Assembly (NCBI GenBank): GCA_042573625.1
Contig: JBHPCZ010000001.1
Coordinates: 30,185 to 94,184, forward strand
From: JBHPCZ01 sp042573625
GTDB taxonomy: Bacteria > Desulfobacterota > Desulfobacteria > Desulfobacterales > UBA11574
Direction of reading: 5' to 3'
DNA length: 64,000 nucleotides
Positions 40,810 to 51,994 of this stretch are shown here, one piece after another. Position 1 is the stretch's first letter. Each line of letters opens with the position of its first letter. The translations under genes and the position numbers were made by a program. The notes beneath the pieces are model-generated. The model searched no databases. It had not been told where the DNA came from and was given only the letters and a program-made list of their open reading frames with translations.

Positions 40810-43620
40810 CTAACGAGGGGAAAATGGCACGGCAACGGTCCCGACAAGATGGAACCCCGTCAGTTGTTCAATTTCCTTGATAATTTGATCGACCCGATCG
40901 CGTCGATAAGGTGGATTATCAAGATAGTGTCGCAGCAAAGCGCCAGGATCTTTCACATCGATTTGGTTTCTATGCGGCCAAAAATCGCTGATGCGCCAGA
41001 GTCTGATCGCAGCATCCGTTCCGCCCGAAGCCAGTACCGTTCCGTCTGGATGAAAGTCCAGGTGGATTGCGTAGCGGTCGTGACCGCTGAGCCGTGCAAT
41101 CAACCGATGTGTCTGCATATCAAAAAGACGAATCGTATGCCGGTCATTGCTGGGTGTTCCCGAGGCCAGCAAAAGACCGTCAGGACTGAAAGTGATATGC
41201 CAAACCTCATAGGCATGATGCGCAAGCAGCGTCCCTGTCTGTTTGTATGTTCCCATATCCCAAAGTCTGATCAGGCGATCCCACCCGCCGGTGGCCAATA
41301 CCTTTCCATCGGGGCTGAATGCCAGCGTCCGAACGTGCTTTTTGTGACCTGTCAGATTTGCCAGCAGATTGCCCGTCGCAACTTCCCAGACATACACGGT
41401 GGAGTCATAACTCACCGATGCGAGACGACGGCCATCAGGGCTGAAGCCTACCGCGCTGACTTCGCCGTTGTGTCCTTCAAAGGTTCTGACTTTATCCAGT
41501 GTCGGTATCTTCCACAGTTTAACTTTATGATCCCAGCCGGCAGATGCCAGTAATCGTCCGTCCGGATGAAAACTGAGCCCCATTACGTAGTCGTCATGTC
41601 CTTTTACCCACGCGATTTGTTCGTGCGTTGCAACGTCCCACAATCGAATGGTATTGTCCCGGCTGCTCGAAGCAACAATTTTACCATCCGGACTGAAAAT
41701 CACGGCTCTAACAGAATCTTGGTGCCCATTTAACGTGTCGAGTGTTTCCCCGGTTGCCGTGTCCCATAATTTTATGGCAGCGTCATCCGCACAGGAAACC
41801 ATGAGTTTACCATCCGGACTGAAATCCACGCCGCGAATAACATCTTCATGGCCTGTCAGGGTGGCAAAGTTCTGGCGTGCTCCGATGCGCCATAACTTGA
41901 GTGTTTTGTCGGTACTTCCCGACACGATGTGTCTTCCATCAGGATGGAAAGCAACCGACTGAATTTCATCAGCGTGACCTGTGAGCGTGGCAAGTTCTTG
42001 TCGAGTGCTGACTTCCCAGATCTTGATCGTGCGGTCCCGGCTGGCAGCAGCAAGCACTTGACCGTCAGGACTAAAAGCTATATCGAAAACGGCAAGTTGG
42101 TGACCACCGAGCGAGGCGACTTCTTTACGGGTTTTTAAATCCCAAATTTTGGTACTGCTCGCTCTGTTGGCGGCCGCAAGAAATTTTCCATCCGGGCTGA
42201 AGGCGACGGCCATGATCGGATGACGATAGGTTGCAAGCACGTCGATGGGCTCCCGATCTTTCACGCTCCATAGTCTCAACGTATTGTCCTTGCCGCCGGA
42301 AGCGATTTGCTTGCCGTCGGGACTGAGCGCAACACTGTGCACGCCGTTTGCGTGTCCCGTCAGCGTTGCGATTTCATTGCCTGAAACGAGATTCCACAGC
42401 TTGATGCTGTAATCCCAACTGCCGGTTATCAATAGTTGAGAATCAGGACCAAATGAGATGGACGAAACTTCTCCTTTATGTCCCTTGAGAAGTTTCAGCA
42501 ACCGTAAGGAGTGTGCGTCCCAGATCCGGACGACCCTGTCGGCACCTCCGGATGCCATAAGCCGGCCGTCCGGGCTGAAGGCAACTGCAAGTACGGGGCC
42601 TCTGTGTCCCTCAAGAGATTTAAGCGGTCTTCCTTGTGGCATTTCCCAGCGACGAACGATCCCGTCCTCACTCCCGGAAGCGATCACCGCGCCATCGGTA
42701 CTGAATGCAACACCCCTTGAAAAATTGGCGCCGGTTATCGTTTGGGCAAGTAGCGCCGGTGGAGAAAGGGAAGAAATAAGATCGATTTCAAGGGGATCCT
42801 GTTCCGCCAACAGGCTGTATCGCAATGAGTGCGCAGCATATAAAGTTGCGGCCGCTTCTTGACGGGCTCCGATTGCATCTTTAGTTTGCTGGATCATAAG
42901 TTCAGCGAGTTGCCGGTAGCGTGCCCGTGCACTCTTCGCAGTTTCCAAATGCCCCTTATACCAAACACTGCCAATAATGGAAAGAATCGTAATTGTTGCC
43001 AATGTCACTTGAACGCGTCGCCAGAACTGTCGACGCTTTTCGCGTTGTTTGAGTTCATCATAGTTAACGCCCATCAATCCTGCCAGCATTTTCAGCTTGG
43101 CATTCAGCTTGCCATCGCCTTGGGGGCGTATATCCGCTGCAATCGGTTCTGTTCTTTTTTCAGTGATTTCGCCAGATGAGTTTACGTGAAAGCGGATGCC
43201 TTGAGGAAAGCACTCTAAAAGTCCGCTCTCGGGCGTATCCGTGGCATTGGGTTCGCCATCGATGATCAGACACAAAACGCGATCCTCACGCCCCAATGAT
43301 TTGAACTTTATGATTTCCTGATTTACCCAGTGTGAGGCAGCGGAATTTGCCGAACAGATCACCACAAGATAGCGTGACTTTTCCAAGGCATCATCGATGT
43401 TTCGGCCAAGATCAGCTGAGCCGGGCAGTTCTTCACGGTCGCGGAAAACCGGAAATAGACGTGAGGGCAAAGGACCATTTCGGGACATTCGGCCGACAAG
43501 GCGTTTGGGAACACGGTAAGTCTCAATCGCCTTGTGTAGCCAATCACCCCATTTGCTGTCTTTATGGCTGTAGGAGATAAAGGCCCAATACTTGTATTCG
43601 GGCGTAAGTTTACTCTCCAA
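40810..43620 (-). CDS. TIR domain - transmembrane - 14x WD40 repeat protein
   Basis: 936 residues. Residues 10-165: TIR domain (WAFISYSHKDSKWGDWLHKA, LFPVFRDREELPGSADL) with W98 and E102 in HWVNQEI at the place of the NADase catalytic glutamate. Residues about 203-220: one transmembrane helix. Residues about 296-905: 14 WD40 repeats (each with FSPDG ... IRLWD), enough for two seven-bladed propellers. Start is TTG at 43620 behind GGGGGG. The propellers could sense a ligand and activate TIR (inference). First gene of the five-gene set. Confidence 0.88.
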   Translation of the reverse strand: MESKLTPEYKYWAFISYSHKDSKWGDWLHKAIETYRVPKRLVGRMSRNGPLPSRLFPVFRDREELPGSADLGRNIDDALEKSRYLVVICSANSAASHWVNQEIIKFKSLGREDRVLCLIIDGEPNATDTPESGLLECFPQGIRFHVNSSGEITEKRTEPIAADIRPQGDGKLNAKLKMLAGLMGVNYDELKQREKRRQFWRRVQVTLATITILSIIGSVWYKGHLETAKSARARYRQLAELMIQQTKDAIGARQEAAATLYAAHSLRYSLLAEQDPLEIDLISSLSPPALLAQTITGANFSRGVAFSTDGAVIASGSEDGIVRRWEMPQGRPLKSLEGHRGPVLAVAFSPDGRLMASGGADRVVRIWDAHSLRLLKLLKGHKGEVSSISFGPDSQLLITGSWDYSIKLWNLVSGNEIATLTGHANGVHSVALSPDGKQIASGGKDNTLRLWSVKDREPIDVLATYRHPIMAVAFSPDGKFLAAANRASSTKIWDLKTRKEVASLGGHQLAVFDIAFSPDGQVLAAASRDRTIKIWEVSTRQELATLTGHADEIQSVAFHPDGRHIVSGSTDKTLKLWRIGARQNFATLTGHEDVIRGVDFSPDGKLMVSCADDAAIKLWDTATGETLDTLNGHQDSVRAVIFSPDGKIVASSSRDNTIRLWDVATHEQIAWVKGHDDYVMGLSFHPDGRLLASAGWDHKVKLWKIPTLDKVRTFEGHNGEVSAVGFSPDGRRLASVSYDSTVYVWEVATGNLLANLTGHKKHVRTLAFSPDGKVLATGGWDRLIRLWDMGTYKQTGTLLAHHAYEVWHITFSPDGLLLASGTPSNDRHTIRLFDMQTHRLIARLSGHDRYAIHLDFHPDGTVLASGGTDAAIRLWRISDFWPHRNQIDVKDPGALLRHYLDNPPYRRDRVDQIIKEIEQLTGFHLVGTVAVPFSPR

Positions 43621-44557
43621 GCGAGGCCCCCCGTGTGGTAGATGCGTAATTACAAGGATAACTGTATGAAATTACAGTGTGAATGCAAGTATTGAGATTT
43701 TTTGGGCAACTTTAATGGTATCTCACTCACCGATCTTATTGCTGATCAAAATGATTACAAAACCTGGAATCTAAATAATGAATCAGATATTTGAAAAAAT
43801 TATGGTGTCAGACCTGCAAACAAACAGTAGTGAAAAGCGTTTTATGCACATCTCATAATTGTTTAAAAAAAAGGAGCTTTCCCTTTGAAAAGGTCTTCGA
43901 GCAAAAAATCAAAAAGATACGGAGAAGAGCCGTGATAGTGGAATTAGGGTACCTGAAGTTGTCAGTATTTTCAAGTAAATTCAAGGCCAACCTGAGGAAT
44001 TTTTTAATGATCCAGACAGAAATCAGAGATAGCGGTGATCAATACCTTTCTGAACTGATGAATACAGAGTTGAGCCATTTGCTCGGCCGTGAGCGTTATG
44101 AGTGCTGTATGCTTCCGACAAGATTCCCGCAAATCTGAATCCAGCGGTTGTTTCAAAGTCAACTATCACCCACAAAGCGGGTGGTTTGAATTTTCGGCCA
44201 TAGGCCGGAAAGGCAAAAGCAAGTCGGTGCCTTAAAGTTGAACTTGCGTCCGGGTGCGGAGCACCCGGTTCTTTTGCAAGAATAAATTCGATCAGAACAA
44301 TTGAGCTTTGGATTCGTATAAATATTTGATTTTTTTTTTGACAGCGTCGCAACAATACGATTAAATACATACCTGACAGATTCAAAAAAACGAAATGTTC
44401 TTTTCCAGCGGCCCCAACCGCGTTTTCAATGCGTGTGACGGCAAGACCTTCATGGACGCCTGAAATTATCCCGTCAAGGCACCGATGCCAAACCGGCAAG
44501 GCATTCCAAGAAACGATATTGCTTCAGCCCTTGTTTCCCCGCATAAAGGAGATTGAT
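43621..44557 (+). other. 937-base gap with hairpins, no convincing gene
   Basis: ORFs on both strands (43791-44138 plus, 44023-44499 minus) lack ribosome sites and recognisable content. Visible structures are CACCC ... GGGTG near 44170, CGGCC.TAGGCCG near 44200, and a perfect 8-bp stem CCGGGTGC-GGA-GCACCCGG (44250-44268) followed by TTCTTTT that could terminate plus-strand transcription. A related stem occurs at 60026. Confidence 0.5.
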
Positions 44558-46057
44558 ATGATTTTCAAAGGATTCGAGATAAGCGTTGGTTTCCTTATTC
44601 GATTTCCCGGAATTTTCCTTAAAATTCCGGTGCCTTTGTGCTCCGGCGGTTTAAGGGGTGCCGATGGATTGAAGAGCGGTCTTTACAGGAAATCAATTAA
44701 AATCGTTGCCATGTGGATCCTTTGCTGGCTTTTTCTGTGGCCGCCTGCGCCGGGAATGGCCGAACCGCCGACCGAAGTCTCCGAACTGAGCCTTTCACAG
44801 GCGATTACGACGGCAATCGATAAAAATCCCAACCTGGAAGCCGTGCGCTTTCAGGTTAAGGCATCAGACGAACGGATCACCCAGGCCAAATCTACGTTTT
44901 TCCCCAATGTACAGTTTGTCGAAAACTACAGCCACACCACCAATCCCATGTGGGCATTTGGAACCAAGCTGAACCAGGGGGCTATCTCTTCGCCGGATTT
45001 CGACCCGAACCAATTGAACGACCCGGACCCCATCGACAACTTTGCTTCCACCCTGTCGGTCTCCTGGCCTTTGTACGACAGCGGCCAGACCTGGTACGGC
45101 TGGCAACAGGCCAAATTGAATCGCGAAGTGACCGACCTTGTATATTCCCGAACCCGCCAGCAGATCATTGCACGCACCATAACAGCCTACCTGGAGGTGC
45201 TTCTCTCCGATGAAAACCTGAAGGTGCTGGAACAAACTCTTGAGACTGCGCGAATCCATCTAAAGATGGTCAACTCACGTTTTGAAAGCGGTTTTGTCGT
45301 CAAAAGCGATCTGCTCAGGGCCCGTGTTCACATCGCGGATCTGGAGCAGCAGCGACTTCAGGCCACAAGCCAGACGCAGGTCGCCCGGTGCATGTTGAAT
45401 GTTGCCATGGGAGAACCGGGAGACCGGCGCTATCAATTCACGACACCTCTGGAAAAGGGAGCCGAGGTGCCGGACGACCTGGACGTCTGGATTGAAACCG
45501 CCCTTTCAAATCGACCGGAGCTGAAACAGCTGGAACAAAAACTGGTCATTGCCCAACAGGAGATCGACAAGTCGCAGGCCGCCCATCTTCCATCCTTCAG
45601 CCTGTTAGGAAACTACGAGGTAAACACGGAGGATTTTCAGGACGGCCACGACAATTACACCGTCGGCGCACTGGTATCTTTAAATCTTTTTTCCGGCGGC
45701 GGCCTTTCCGCCAAAACCGCTGAGGCACGACACGCGCTGGAACAGGTTAAATCCATGAATCAGGCGCTGGCTCAACAAATCTGCGGGGAAACGCGCCAGG
45801 CTTTTTATAATGTGCGCAGTTCCTGGCAGCGCATCGAGGTGTCCGAAGCTGCGGTCGATCAGGCTGCCGAGTCTCTGCGCATCGTCCGAAACCGCTACGA
45901 AAGCGGCCTCTTTACCATTATTGACCTTCTCGACGCGGAGGTCGTCCTCCAACAGGCGAAAACCAATTATCTAAAGGCTGTTCACGACCACGAGGCTGCA
46001 GCTGTTCAGCTTCTACTGGCAGCAGGCGTTATTAGTGAAAACGGCAGGAGCCGCTGA
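44558..46057 (+). CDS. TolC-family outer-membrane efflux protein
   Basis: 499 residues from ATG 44558, chosen for AAGGAGATTGAT just upstream. An unusually long N-terminal region precedes a signal-like segment (IVAMWILCWLFLWPPAPGMA), followed by two OEP halves: LSLSQAITTAIDKNPNLEAV ... VKSDLLRARVHIADLEQQ and YTVGALVSLNLFSGGG ... YESGLFTIIDLLDAEVVLQQAKTNYL. It forms the outer-membrane channel of a tripartite efflux pump with the next two genes. Confidence 0.9.
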   Translation: MIFKGFEISVGFLIRFPGIFLKIPVPLCSGGLRGADGLKSGLYRKSIKIVAMWILCWLFLWPPAPGMAEPPTEVSELSLSQAITTAIDKNPNLEAVRFQVKASDERITQAKSTFFPNVQFVENYSHTTNPMWAFGTKLNQGAISSPDFDPNQLNDPDPIDNFASTLSVSWPLYDSGQTWYGWQQAKLNREVTDLVYSRTRQQIIARTITAYLEVLLSDENLKVLEQTLETARIHLKMVNSRFESGFVVKSDLLRARVHIADLEQQRLQATSQTQVARCMLNVAMGEPGDRRYQFTTPLEKGAEVPDDLDVWIETALSNRPELKQLEQKLVIAQQEIDKSQAAHLPSFSLLGNYEVNTEDFQDGHDNYTVGALVSLNLFSGGGLSAKTAEARHALEQVKSMNQALAQQICGETRQAFYNVRSSWQRIEVSEAAVDQAAESLRIVRNRYESGLFTIIDLLDAEVVLQQAKTNYLKAVHDHEAAAVQLLLAAGVISENGRSR

Positions 46058-46098
46058 AAAACGATATACGATGAAACAATCAAATTATTGGAGCAACG

Positions 46099-47265
46099 AT
46101 GTGCCGAAAAGTGATGTTACGTATCAGTCTGGTGTTATGGATAGGGCTTTTTATTGGATGCGGTGAAAAAATCGAGCCCGGTACGAACGAACCGGCTTCC
46201 GGTCCGGCGGTCAGAGTCACGCTGGCGACGGCCGAGGCATCCAGTCAACCCTTTGTCTACGAAGCTTTGGGAACCGTCATCGCCCAGACGACAAGCACCC
46301 TTTCCGGTAAAATCATGGGCACCATAAAGGCGGTTAATGTCCAGGTCGGCGACAGCGTTAAGCAGGGAGAGGTGCTGGTGGTGATCGATAAGCGTCAGGT
46401 TACCGCTCAGCTCAGACAGGCGGAAGCGGTTCTGGCGGAAGCCCGAAAGGCGGAGGTCGCCGCCGAATCCGCTCGCAATGTCGCGAAAGCCGGTGCGCAG
46501 CTGGCGGAAGCCACCTACAACCGATATCAGCGCCTCATACGGGAAGAATCGGCCACACGTCAGGAGTTCGAAGAAGTGGAGGCCCGGTATCAGCAGGCCC
46601 AGGCATCCATGGCCCAGGCAGATGCCATGGTCGCGGCGGCCCGATCTCGAGTGGAGCAAGTTAAGGCGGCGGTGGCAGGATCCAGGGTGACAGAGAAGGA
46701 TGCCACCATTCTGGCCCCCTACGACGGAACGGTGATCGCAAAGATGGTTGAAGTGGGAGACCTGGCATCGCCGGGCATCCCATTTCTTTCCCTTGAGAAA
46801 GTCGGCGTTTATCAGGTTGAGCTTGTTTTGCCGGAAAACCATATTCACGCGGTTCGCATCGGCCAGAAGCTGGATGTAACCATTTCGGCCCTGGAAGGTT
46901 TGCAGTTGTCCGGTATCGTAAAAACCATCGCTCCGGCAGCGGACCAAAAAAGCCGCTCTTTTATGATAAAATTGGTACTGCCGGAAAACGCACGCCTTCG
47001 ATCCGGCATGTTTGCCCGGGTGACCATTCCCATCGGCGAGGGAGGGATGATGTTGATGCCGAAATCAGCGGCAATATATCAAGGGCAGTTGACCGGATTC
47101 TTTCTGGTCGATGAAAAGAATATCGCGAGATATCGGCTGATTCGTATCGGCAGGGTGTTTGGAGACCGGTTGGAGATCATCTCCGGGCTCAAGCCGGGAA
47201 CCCGGTACGTCACCCTGCCGCCGCCTGAATTGAAGGACGGTACATTGGTGGAGGCATCCCCATGA
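46099..47265 (+). CDS. RND efflux periplasmic adaptor (membrane fusion protein)
   Basis: 388 residues, lipoprotein-type N-terminus ([13 protein letters not shown]). Biotinyl-lipoyl-like halves [21 protein letters not shown] and [18 protein letters not shown] flank a long coiled coil (about residues 95-200); beta-barrel domain follows with [20 protein letters not shown]. It joins the inner-membrane pump to TolC. GGAGCAACG precedes the ATG; the stop overlaps the start of the pump gene. Confidence 0.92.
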   Translation: MCRKVMLRISLVLWIGLFIGCGEKIEPGTNEPASGPAVRVTLATAEASSQPFVYEALGTVIAQTTSTLSGKIMGTIKAVNVQVGDSVKQGEVLVVIDKRQVTAQLRQAEAVLAEARKAEVAAESARNVAKAGAQLAEATYNRYQRLIREESATRQEFEEVEARYQQAQASMAQADAMVAAARSRVEQVKAAVAGSRVTEKDATILAPYDGTVIAKMVEVGDLASPGIPFLSLEKVGVYQVELVLPENHIHAVRIGQKLDVTISALEGLQLSGIVKTIAPAADQKSRSFMIKLVLPENARLRSGMFARVTIPIGEGGMMLMPKSAAIYQGQLTGFFLVDEKNIARYRLIRIGRVFGDRLEIISGLKPGTRYVTLPPPELKDGTLVEASP

Positions 47266-50200
47266 GCGAAAAGCAAGGCCCGGCCGGTAAGATCGCGGGG
47301 TTCTTCATCAACTCCAAACTGACCCCGCTGATCATCATTGCATCCGTGCTTCTCGGCGTGGCTGCCGTCATTGCCCTGCCCCGGGAAGAGGAGCCGCAGA
47401 TTATCGTGCCCATGATCGACATCTTCGTTCAGATGCCGGGGTCCAGCGCTCAGGAGGTCGAACAACGGGTGACAAAACCCATGGAAAAACTTTTGTGGGA
47501 AATCCCCGGAGTGGAATACATTTATTCCACCTCTTCTCCGGGCATGTCCATGGCCGTTGTGAGGTTTCTGGTGGGCCAGGACGAGGAGGAATCCATCGTA
47601 AGGCTTCAGTCCAAACTCATGGCCAACATGGACCGGATACCCTGCTGTATCTCTCCTCCTTTAATTAAACCGAGATATATTGATGACGTTCCCATTTTGG
47701 CGTTGACCCTGTGGGGGGAGCACACAGACCACTACATGCTCAGGCGATTGGCGGCGGAAGTAGAGGATCTGATCAAACAGGAGCCCAATGTCTCCATCAC
47801 TTCCATTATCGGCGGCGAACAACGCCAGGTCACCGTTCAATTGGATCCGGCCAGATTGGCCGCCTACGGCCTAGATGCCGAACGGGTTGCGGGTTTAGTC
47901 TTTGCGGCCAACCAGGCGTCCGATTCCGGGAGTTTTCCGTCCCTGGACGGACAGATCATTGTTCACACCGGCGATTTTCTCAAAGACCCGGCGGACGTTG
48001 GACGCGTCGTAATAAATGTGCATAACGGCCGGCCGGTGTATCTGAGAGATGTCGCTGTCATCGACGACGGCCCAAGCGAACCGAGTCAATATGTCTTTTT
48101 CGGCGCAGGACCGGCTTCCGGAAAGAAAGAAATTGCGTCCCGCAGTGTTTCTACCGGGGTTTATCCGGCCGTCACCATCACCGTAGCCAAACGAAAGGGA
48201 ACCAACGCCATTACCGTGGCCCACAGAGTCCTGGCCCGGATAGAAGACGCCAAGGGAAGCGTCATTCCGGACAATGTCCAAATGACCATAACCCGCCATT
48301 ACGGAGAAACCGCCAAGGAAAAATCGGACGAACTGCTTTTTCATATGCTCATTGCCGTTTTCTCGGTGACGGTGTTGATCTGGTTGACGCTGGGGCGCCG
48401 GGAGTCCGGAGTGGTCGCCCTTGCCATTCCCGTAACCTTGGCACTGACCCTGGCCACCTTTTATCTTCACGGGTACACCCTCAACCGGATCACCCTTTTT
48501 GCCCTGATTTTCTCCATCGGCATTCTGGTGGACGATGCCATCGTGGTTGTCGAAAATATTGTCCGTCACTATCGCCTTGAGGAAAACCAGGGCCGGCCCA
48601 GATTTCAGGTGGCCATCGAAGCTGTGGACGAAGTGGGGAACCCCACGATTCTGGCAACCCTGGCCGTCATCGCGGCCATCTTGCCCATGGCCTTTGTGGG
48701 CGGACTCATGGGCCCCTATATGCGCCCGATTCCGGTGGGTGCTTCTGCCGCCATGGTCTTCTCTTTGCTGGTGGCATTTATTGTAACCCCGTGGGCTTCC
48801 GTTCGGTTAATCAAACATGAGGATGCGCCTGCCGATGTAAACGCGCATCACAAAGAGGGCCTGAGTACCCGGTTCTATCGCCGGGTAATGGATCAATTGC
48901 TCCACAACCCTTTTCGACGCTGGTTTTTCCTCATCGGTGTTTTTTCCCTCCTCGTATTCTCCTGTGCTTTGGTCGGGGTCGGGTGGGTCCGTGTCAAGAT
49001 CCTCCCCTTTGACAACAAAAGCGAATTCCAGGTGATTTTGGATATGCCCGAAACCGCCACGCTTGAAGAAACAACGGCCGCGGCCATGGAGATGGGGAAC
49101 TACCTGAAAACGGTGAACGAGGTGGTGGATTACGAAATATATTCGGGTACGGCCGGTCCCTTTAATTTCAACGGTCTTGTCCGGCATTATTATCTCCGCA
49201 GAGGACCCCACGTGGCCGATATCCAGGTCAACCTGGTCTCTAAGGGGAAACGCAGACAACAAAGTCACGGCATTGCCAAACGGGTAAGGCCTGTGCTGAA
49301 AACCATCGCCGACAAATACCAGGCGCGGGTCAAGGTGGCCGAAGTGCCGCCCGGTCCTCCGGTCCTCTCCACGCTGGTGGCCGAAGTTTATGGTCCGGAC
49401 TATGACCGGCAGCGCGAGCTTGCCCTCAAGATTCGCGATATCTTTGAAGAAACCCTGGGCGTGGTGGATGTGGACTGGTATATGGAAGAAAATCAGATTC
49501 GATATCAACTGGATATCGACCAGGAAAAATCGGCGCTGCATGGGATCAGCGTGGCCCGGATCTCCCAAACCTTGAAGATGGTCCTGGAAGGCAGACAGGC
49601 CGGGCTGCTGCATCGACCCCTTGAAAAAGAAGACATCTCGATTCTCATTCGGCCGCCCCTGGCCACCCGTGCCGGCATCGAACAGCTCAAGGCCGTTAAA
49701 ATACCTGCCGAAGACGGCAGTCTCGTGACCCTTTCCGCGCTGCTAAAAATCCGGAAGACCGAACCGGATCGCAGTATATATCACAAAAACCTGATGCCCG
49801 TGGTCTATGTGACCGGAGATGTGGCCGGGGCCAGGGAGAGTCCGGTATATGCCATACTGGAAATGCGTAAAAAGATCGACGCCATTCATTTGCCCGAGGG
49901 TTACCGGGTCATTCAGCATACGGCCGGCCTTCCGGAAAGTAACCGCCGCTTTGCCATGAAATGGGACGGGGAGTGGCATATCACCTATGAAGTGTTCCGG
50001 GACCTGGGCATGGCCTTTGCTGTTGTCCTGGTGCTGATTTTCGTTCTGGTTGTGGGATGGTTTCAATCGTTCTCCACCCCGCTTGTCATCATGGTCGCCA
50101 TTCCCTTTTCTCTGATCGGCATTTTGCCGGCGCACTGGGCCATGGGCGCTTTTTTCACGGCAACCTCCATGATCGGCTTCATTGCCGGGGCCGGCATCGT

Positions 50201-50528
50201 GGTTCGTAATTCCATCATCCTCGTGGACTTTATCGAACTTCGCCTGCAACAGGGCATGCCCCTGGATCAGGCGGTAATCGATGCCGGGGCTGTGAGGTTC
50301 CGCCCCATGATGCTTACTGCCGCGGCCGTGGTCGTGGGCGCATCCGTTATTCTTTTCGATCCGATTTTTCAGGGACTGGCCATTTCCCTGATGGCCGGTG
50401 AAGTGGCGTCACTGCTTTTTTCACGAATGACGGTGCCCATCTTCTATTTTATGGACAAACGGTGGGAATCGGTACACCTTCATTCCCCAGAAACGGAGAA
50501 AGACACCGGAACCGAATCGAGTCAATAA
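47262..50528 (+). CDS. RND efflux transporter permease
   Basis: 1088 residues, about 12 transmembrane helices and two large periplasmic loops. Seen: [40 protein letters not shown]4 motif [19 protein letters not shown] with the proton-relay aspartates of the AcrB/HAE type, and the C-terminal repeat [19 protein letters not shown]. In this second repeat the usual acidic relay position reads VVRNS. Substrate cannot be inferred. ATGA overlap with the adaptor. Confidence 0.93.
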   Translation: MSEKQGPAGKIAGFFINSKLTPLIIIASVLLGVAAVIALPREEEPQIIVPMIDIFVQMPGSSAQEVEQRVTKPMEKLLWEIPGVEYIYSTSSPGMSMAVVRFLVGQDEEESIVRLQSKLMANMDRIPCCISPPLIKPRYIDDVPILALTLWGEHTDHYMLRRLAAEVEDLIKQEPNVSITSIIGGEQRQVTVQLDPARLAAYGLDAERVAGLVFAANQASDSGSFPSLDGQIIVHTGDFLKDPADVGRVVINVHNGRPVYLRDVAVIDDGPSEPSQYVFFGAGPASGKKEIASRSVSTGVYPAVTITVAKRKGTNAITVAHRVLARIEDAKGSVIPDNVQMTITRHYGETAKEKSDELLFHMLIAVFSVTVLIWLTLGRRESGVVALAIPVTLALTLATFYLHGYTLNRITLFALIFSIGILVDDAIVVVENIVRHYRLEENQGRPRFQVAIEAVDEVGNPTILATLAVIAAILPMAFVGGLMGPYMRPIPVGASAAMVFSLLVAFIVTPWASVRLIKHEDAPADVNAHHKEGLSTRFYRRVMDQLLHNPFRRWFFLIGVFSLLVFSCALVGVGWVRVKILPFDNKSEFQVILDMPETATLEETTAAAMEMGNYLKTVNEVVDYEIYSGTAGPFNFNGLVRHYYLRRGPHVADIQVNLVSKGKRRQQSHGIAKRVRPVLKTIADKYQARVKVAEVPPGPPVLSTLVAEVYGPDYDRQRELALKIRDIFEETLGVVDVDWYMEENQIRYQLDIDQEKSALHGISVARISQTLKMVLEGRQAGLLHRPLEKEDISILIRPPLATRAGIEQLKAVKIPAEDGSLVTLSALLKIRKTEPDRSIYHKNLMPVVYVTGDVAGARESPVYAILEMRKKIDAIHLPEGYRVIQHTAGLPESNRRFAMKWDGEWHITYEVFRDLGMAFAVVLVLIFVLVVGWFQSFSTPLVIMVAIPFSLIGILPAHWAMGAFFTATSMIGFIAGAGIVVRNSIILVDFIELRLQQGMPLDQAVIDAGAVRFRPMMLTAAAVVVGASVILFDPIFQGLAISLMAGEVASLLFSRMTVPIFYFMDKRWESVHLHSPETEKDTGTESSQ

Positions 50529-50632
50529 CCCCCCCTAAGCGGGGTGGCTTGATAGTCTACCCAGAAAGGGTCTCTCACCGGGCTAAATAGTACTACGTAA
50601 TTTAACAGGGCAGGCAGAGGCAGAAGAAGAAC

Positions 50633-50735
50633 TTGAATATCCAATGTCCAGCAAGGAACCACTGAGAGCAGCACGGAGCATGGAGCTTGGAGAGGACAGA
50701 GGGCAGAAGTTAAGAAGATCAGAAGTTGAAAAACT
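50633..50735 (+). repeat. Partial ATATCCAATGTCC repeat
   Basis: Left end GAATATCCAATGTCCAGCAA and inner AGAAGTTAAGAAGATCAGAAG match the element at 62165-62391 (AGAAGTTAAGAAGCTCAGAAG); the right end is missing. Confidence 0.6.
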
Positions 50736-50748
50736 GCTGTCTTGATTT

Positions 50749-51447
50749 TCACTCCGTCGTAAAAGACAACTTCTTTTTTTGCATCAAAATTGCTTCTCTG
50801 GCCAGTTGGCCCACCTGACGCTCAACCAGACGCATTTCGACAAATATATTTATTCTGTTTTTATCCCCAATGAGACACTCGAGCAGGGGCTGTGTCAAGT
50901 CTGTTTGGAAAGCGCCTGCCGCCCAGGCGGCGAGCCCGCGATGTGTCGCGTCGTCGGAGCGCAGGAATGGCAGAAGAAAGGGCGCAGCATGATTTGCGCA
51001 TTCGGGCCGGGCGTGGGCGAATCTTCCCAACCCCCAGAGAACTCCCCTTTGCAGCATTTCGTGTTCGATAAAATTTCCGTTCTCATCAACATAGGAGACC
51101 AGGATACGGTGATATTCCTCGGCCAGCCGCCTGTGTCGGGCCATGATCTCACCCATGGCCTCGGGCGATCCCCATCCGATTCCGCCGGATTCGTCGTTTA
51201 AATTCCATATCAGGCGGCGCATGACAACCCGGGCGGATTCCATATCCTGATCAGCCAAGCTGGAAACCACCGCACCCATTGCCGTAACCGCACGCCATCT
51301 GATCAATTCATCGGCATTGTAAAAAAAAGAAAAGAGCGGGTTGACGGACTGTCGCCCGGGAAGCCGGCAGATGCTTTCAAGGTGTTTTTCAAAGTCATCA
51401 CCGCTTAAAAGTTCCAGGATTTTCTTCTTGAGTTTCCTGCTGCCCAT
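50749..51447 (-). CDS. DVU0298-like HEAT-repeat protein
   Basis: 232 residues, all-helical. FFYNADELIRWRAVTAMG, RRLIWNLNDESGGIGWGSPEAMGEI, LQRGVLWGLGRFA and RGLAAWAAGAF are HEAT-like, and the order matches the DVU0298 family of sulfate reducers, whose function is unknown. No signal peptide. Convergent with the RND operon. Confidence 0.8.
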   Translation of the reverse strand: MGSRKLKKKILELLSGDDFEKHLESICRLPGRQSVNPLFSFFYNADELIRWRAVTAMGAVVSSLADQDMESARVVMRRLIWNLNDESGGIGWGSPEAMGEIMARHRRLAEEYHRILVSYVDENGNFIEHEMLQRGVLWGLGRFAHARPECANHAAPFLLPFLRSDDATHRGLAAWAAGAFQTDLTQPLLECLIGDKNRINIFVEMRLVERQVGQLAREAILMQKKKLSFTTE

Positions 51448-51595
51448 TGGCTTTTGGTCATTTGTTCGGGGTATAAAAAATCGATCGGAAGTCAGTCAAC
51501 ATACAACGGGTCGAATAATGTTTTGTGGGCCGGTCAGCCGTAAAATATGCGAAGCATATTCAACCGGATAAAACGATCCTTGGGGTTAGTTATAT

Positions 51596-51942
51596 TTAAA
51601 ACGACACAATTTCAAAACCGTCATCCCGATAACGAGCCATGCCGGGGTGACCTGTCATTTCATCCAGGAGAATCAATCCTTGATCCTTGGCGGGTTCAAG
51701 AGTGCCCATTTTATTGGAGCAGGCTTTACAAACGCCCTCACCAGTCCGGCTGATTTGGCCTTTTCCCAGAGGATGTGAAGGGAATTTTTTTCATCCGCCA
51801 ATTCGGGAAGTAATTTTGTCGCGGCTCCCTCGATGATAATTTTCGCCTCATGCCCTTTCTCTTTCATGTCCAGGGCGTTTAACAGGACATGAATGAAACA
51901 CATGGGATCGCCGTTGAAAACAAACAGCGCTGTCTTTTTCAT
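51596..51942 (-). pseudogene. DsrE-family protein gene with a single frameshift
   Basis: The first frame reads MKKTALFVFNGDPMCFIHVL ... EKAKSAGLV and then goes off into VRAFVKPAPIK and a stop at 51673. One missing base near 51736-51743 restores GVCKACSNKMGTLEPAKDQG ... LLDEMTGHPGMARYRDDGF to a stop at 51596, the conserved C-terminal half of the DsrE-like family with its CKAC motif. Either a recent inactivation or an assembly error. It lies next to a ferredoxin gene. Confidence 0.8.
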
Positions 51943-51994
51943 TATCTCTCCTATAGAAACATATTCACTGAATACGGGTTATTCCGGGCGCAGT

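Noticed and set aside
43791..44138. 115-codon plus-strand ORF with several cysteines (CQTCKQT)
   Set aside because: TTG start without a Shine-Dalgarno sequence; the composition after residue 40 looks random; no family recognised.
44023..44499. 158-codon minus-strand ORF in the gap before the efflux operon
   Set aside because: No ribosome site, no recognisable domain, and it covers the hairpin-rich stretch at 44.15-44.27 kb.
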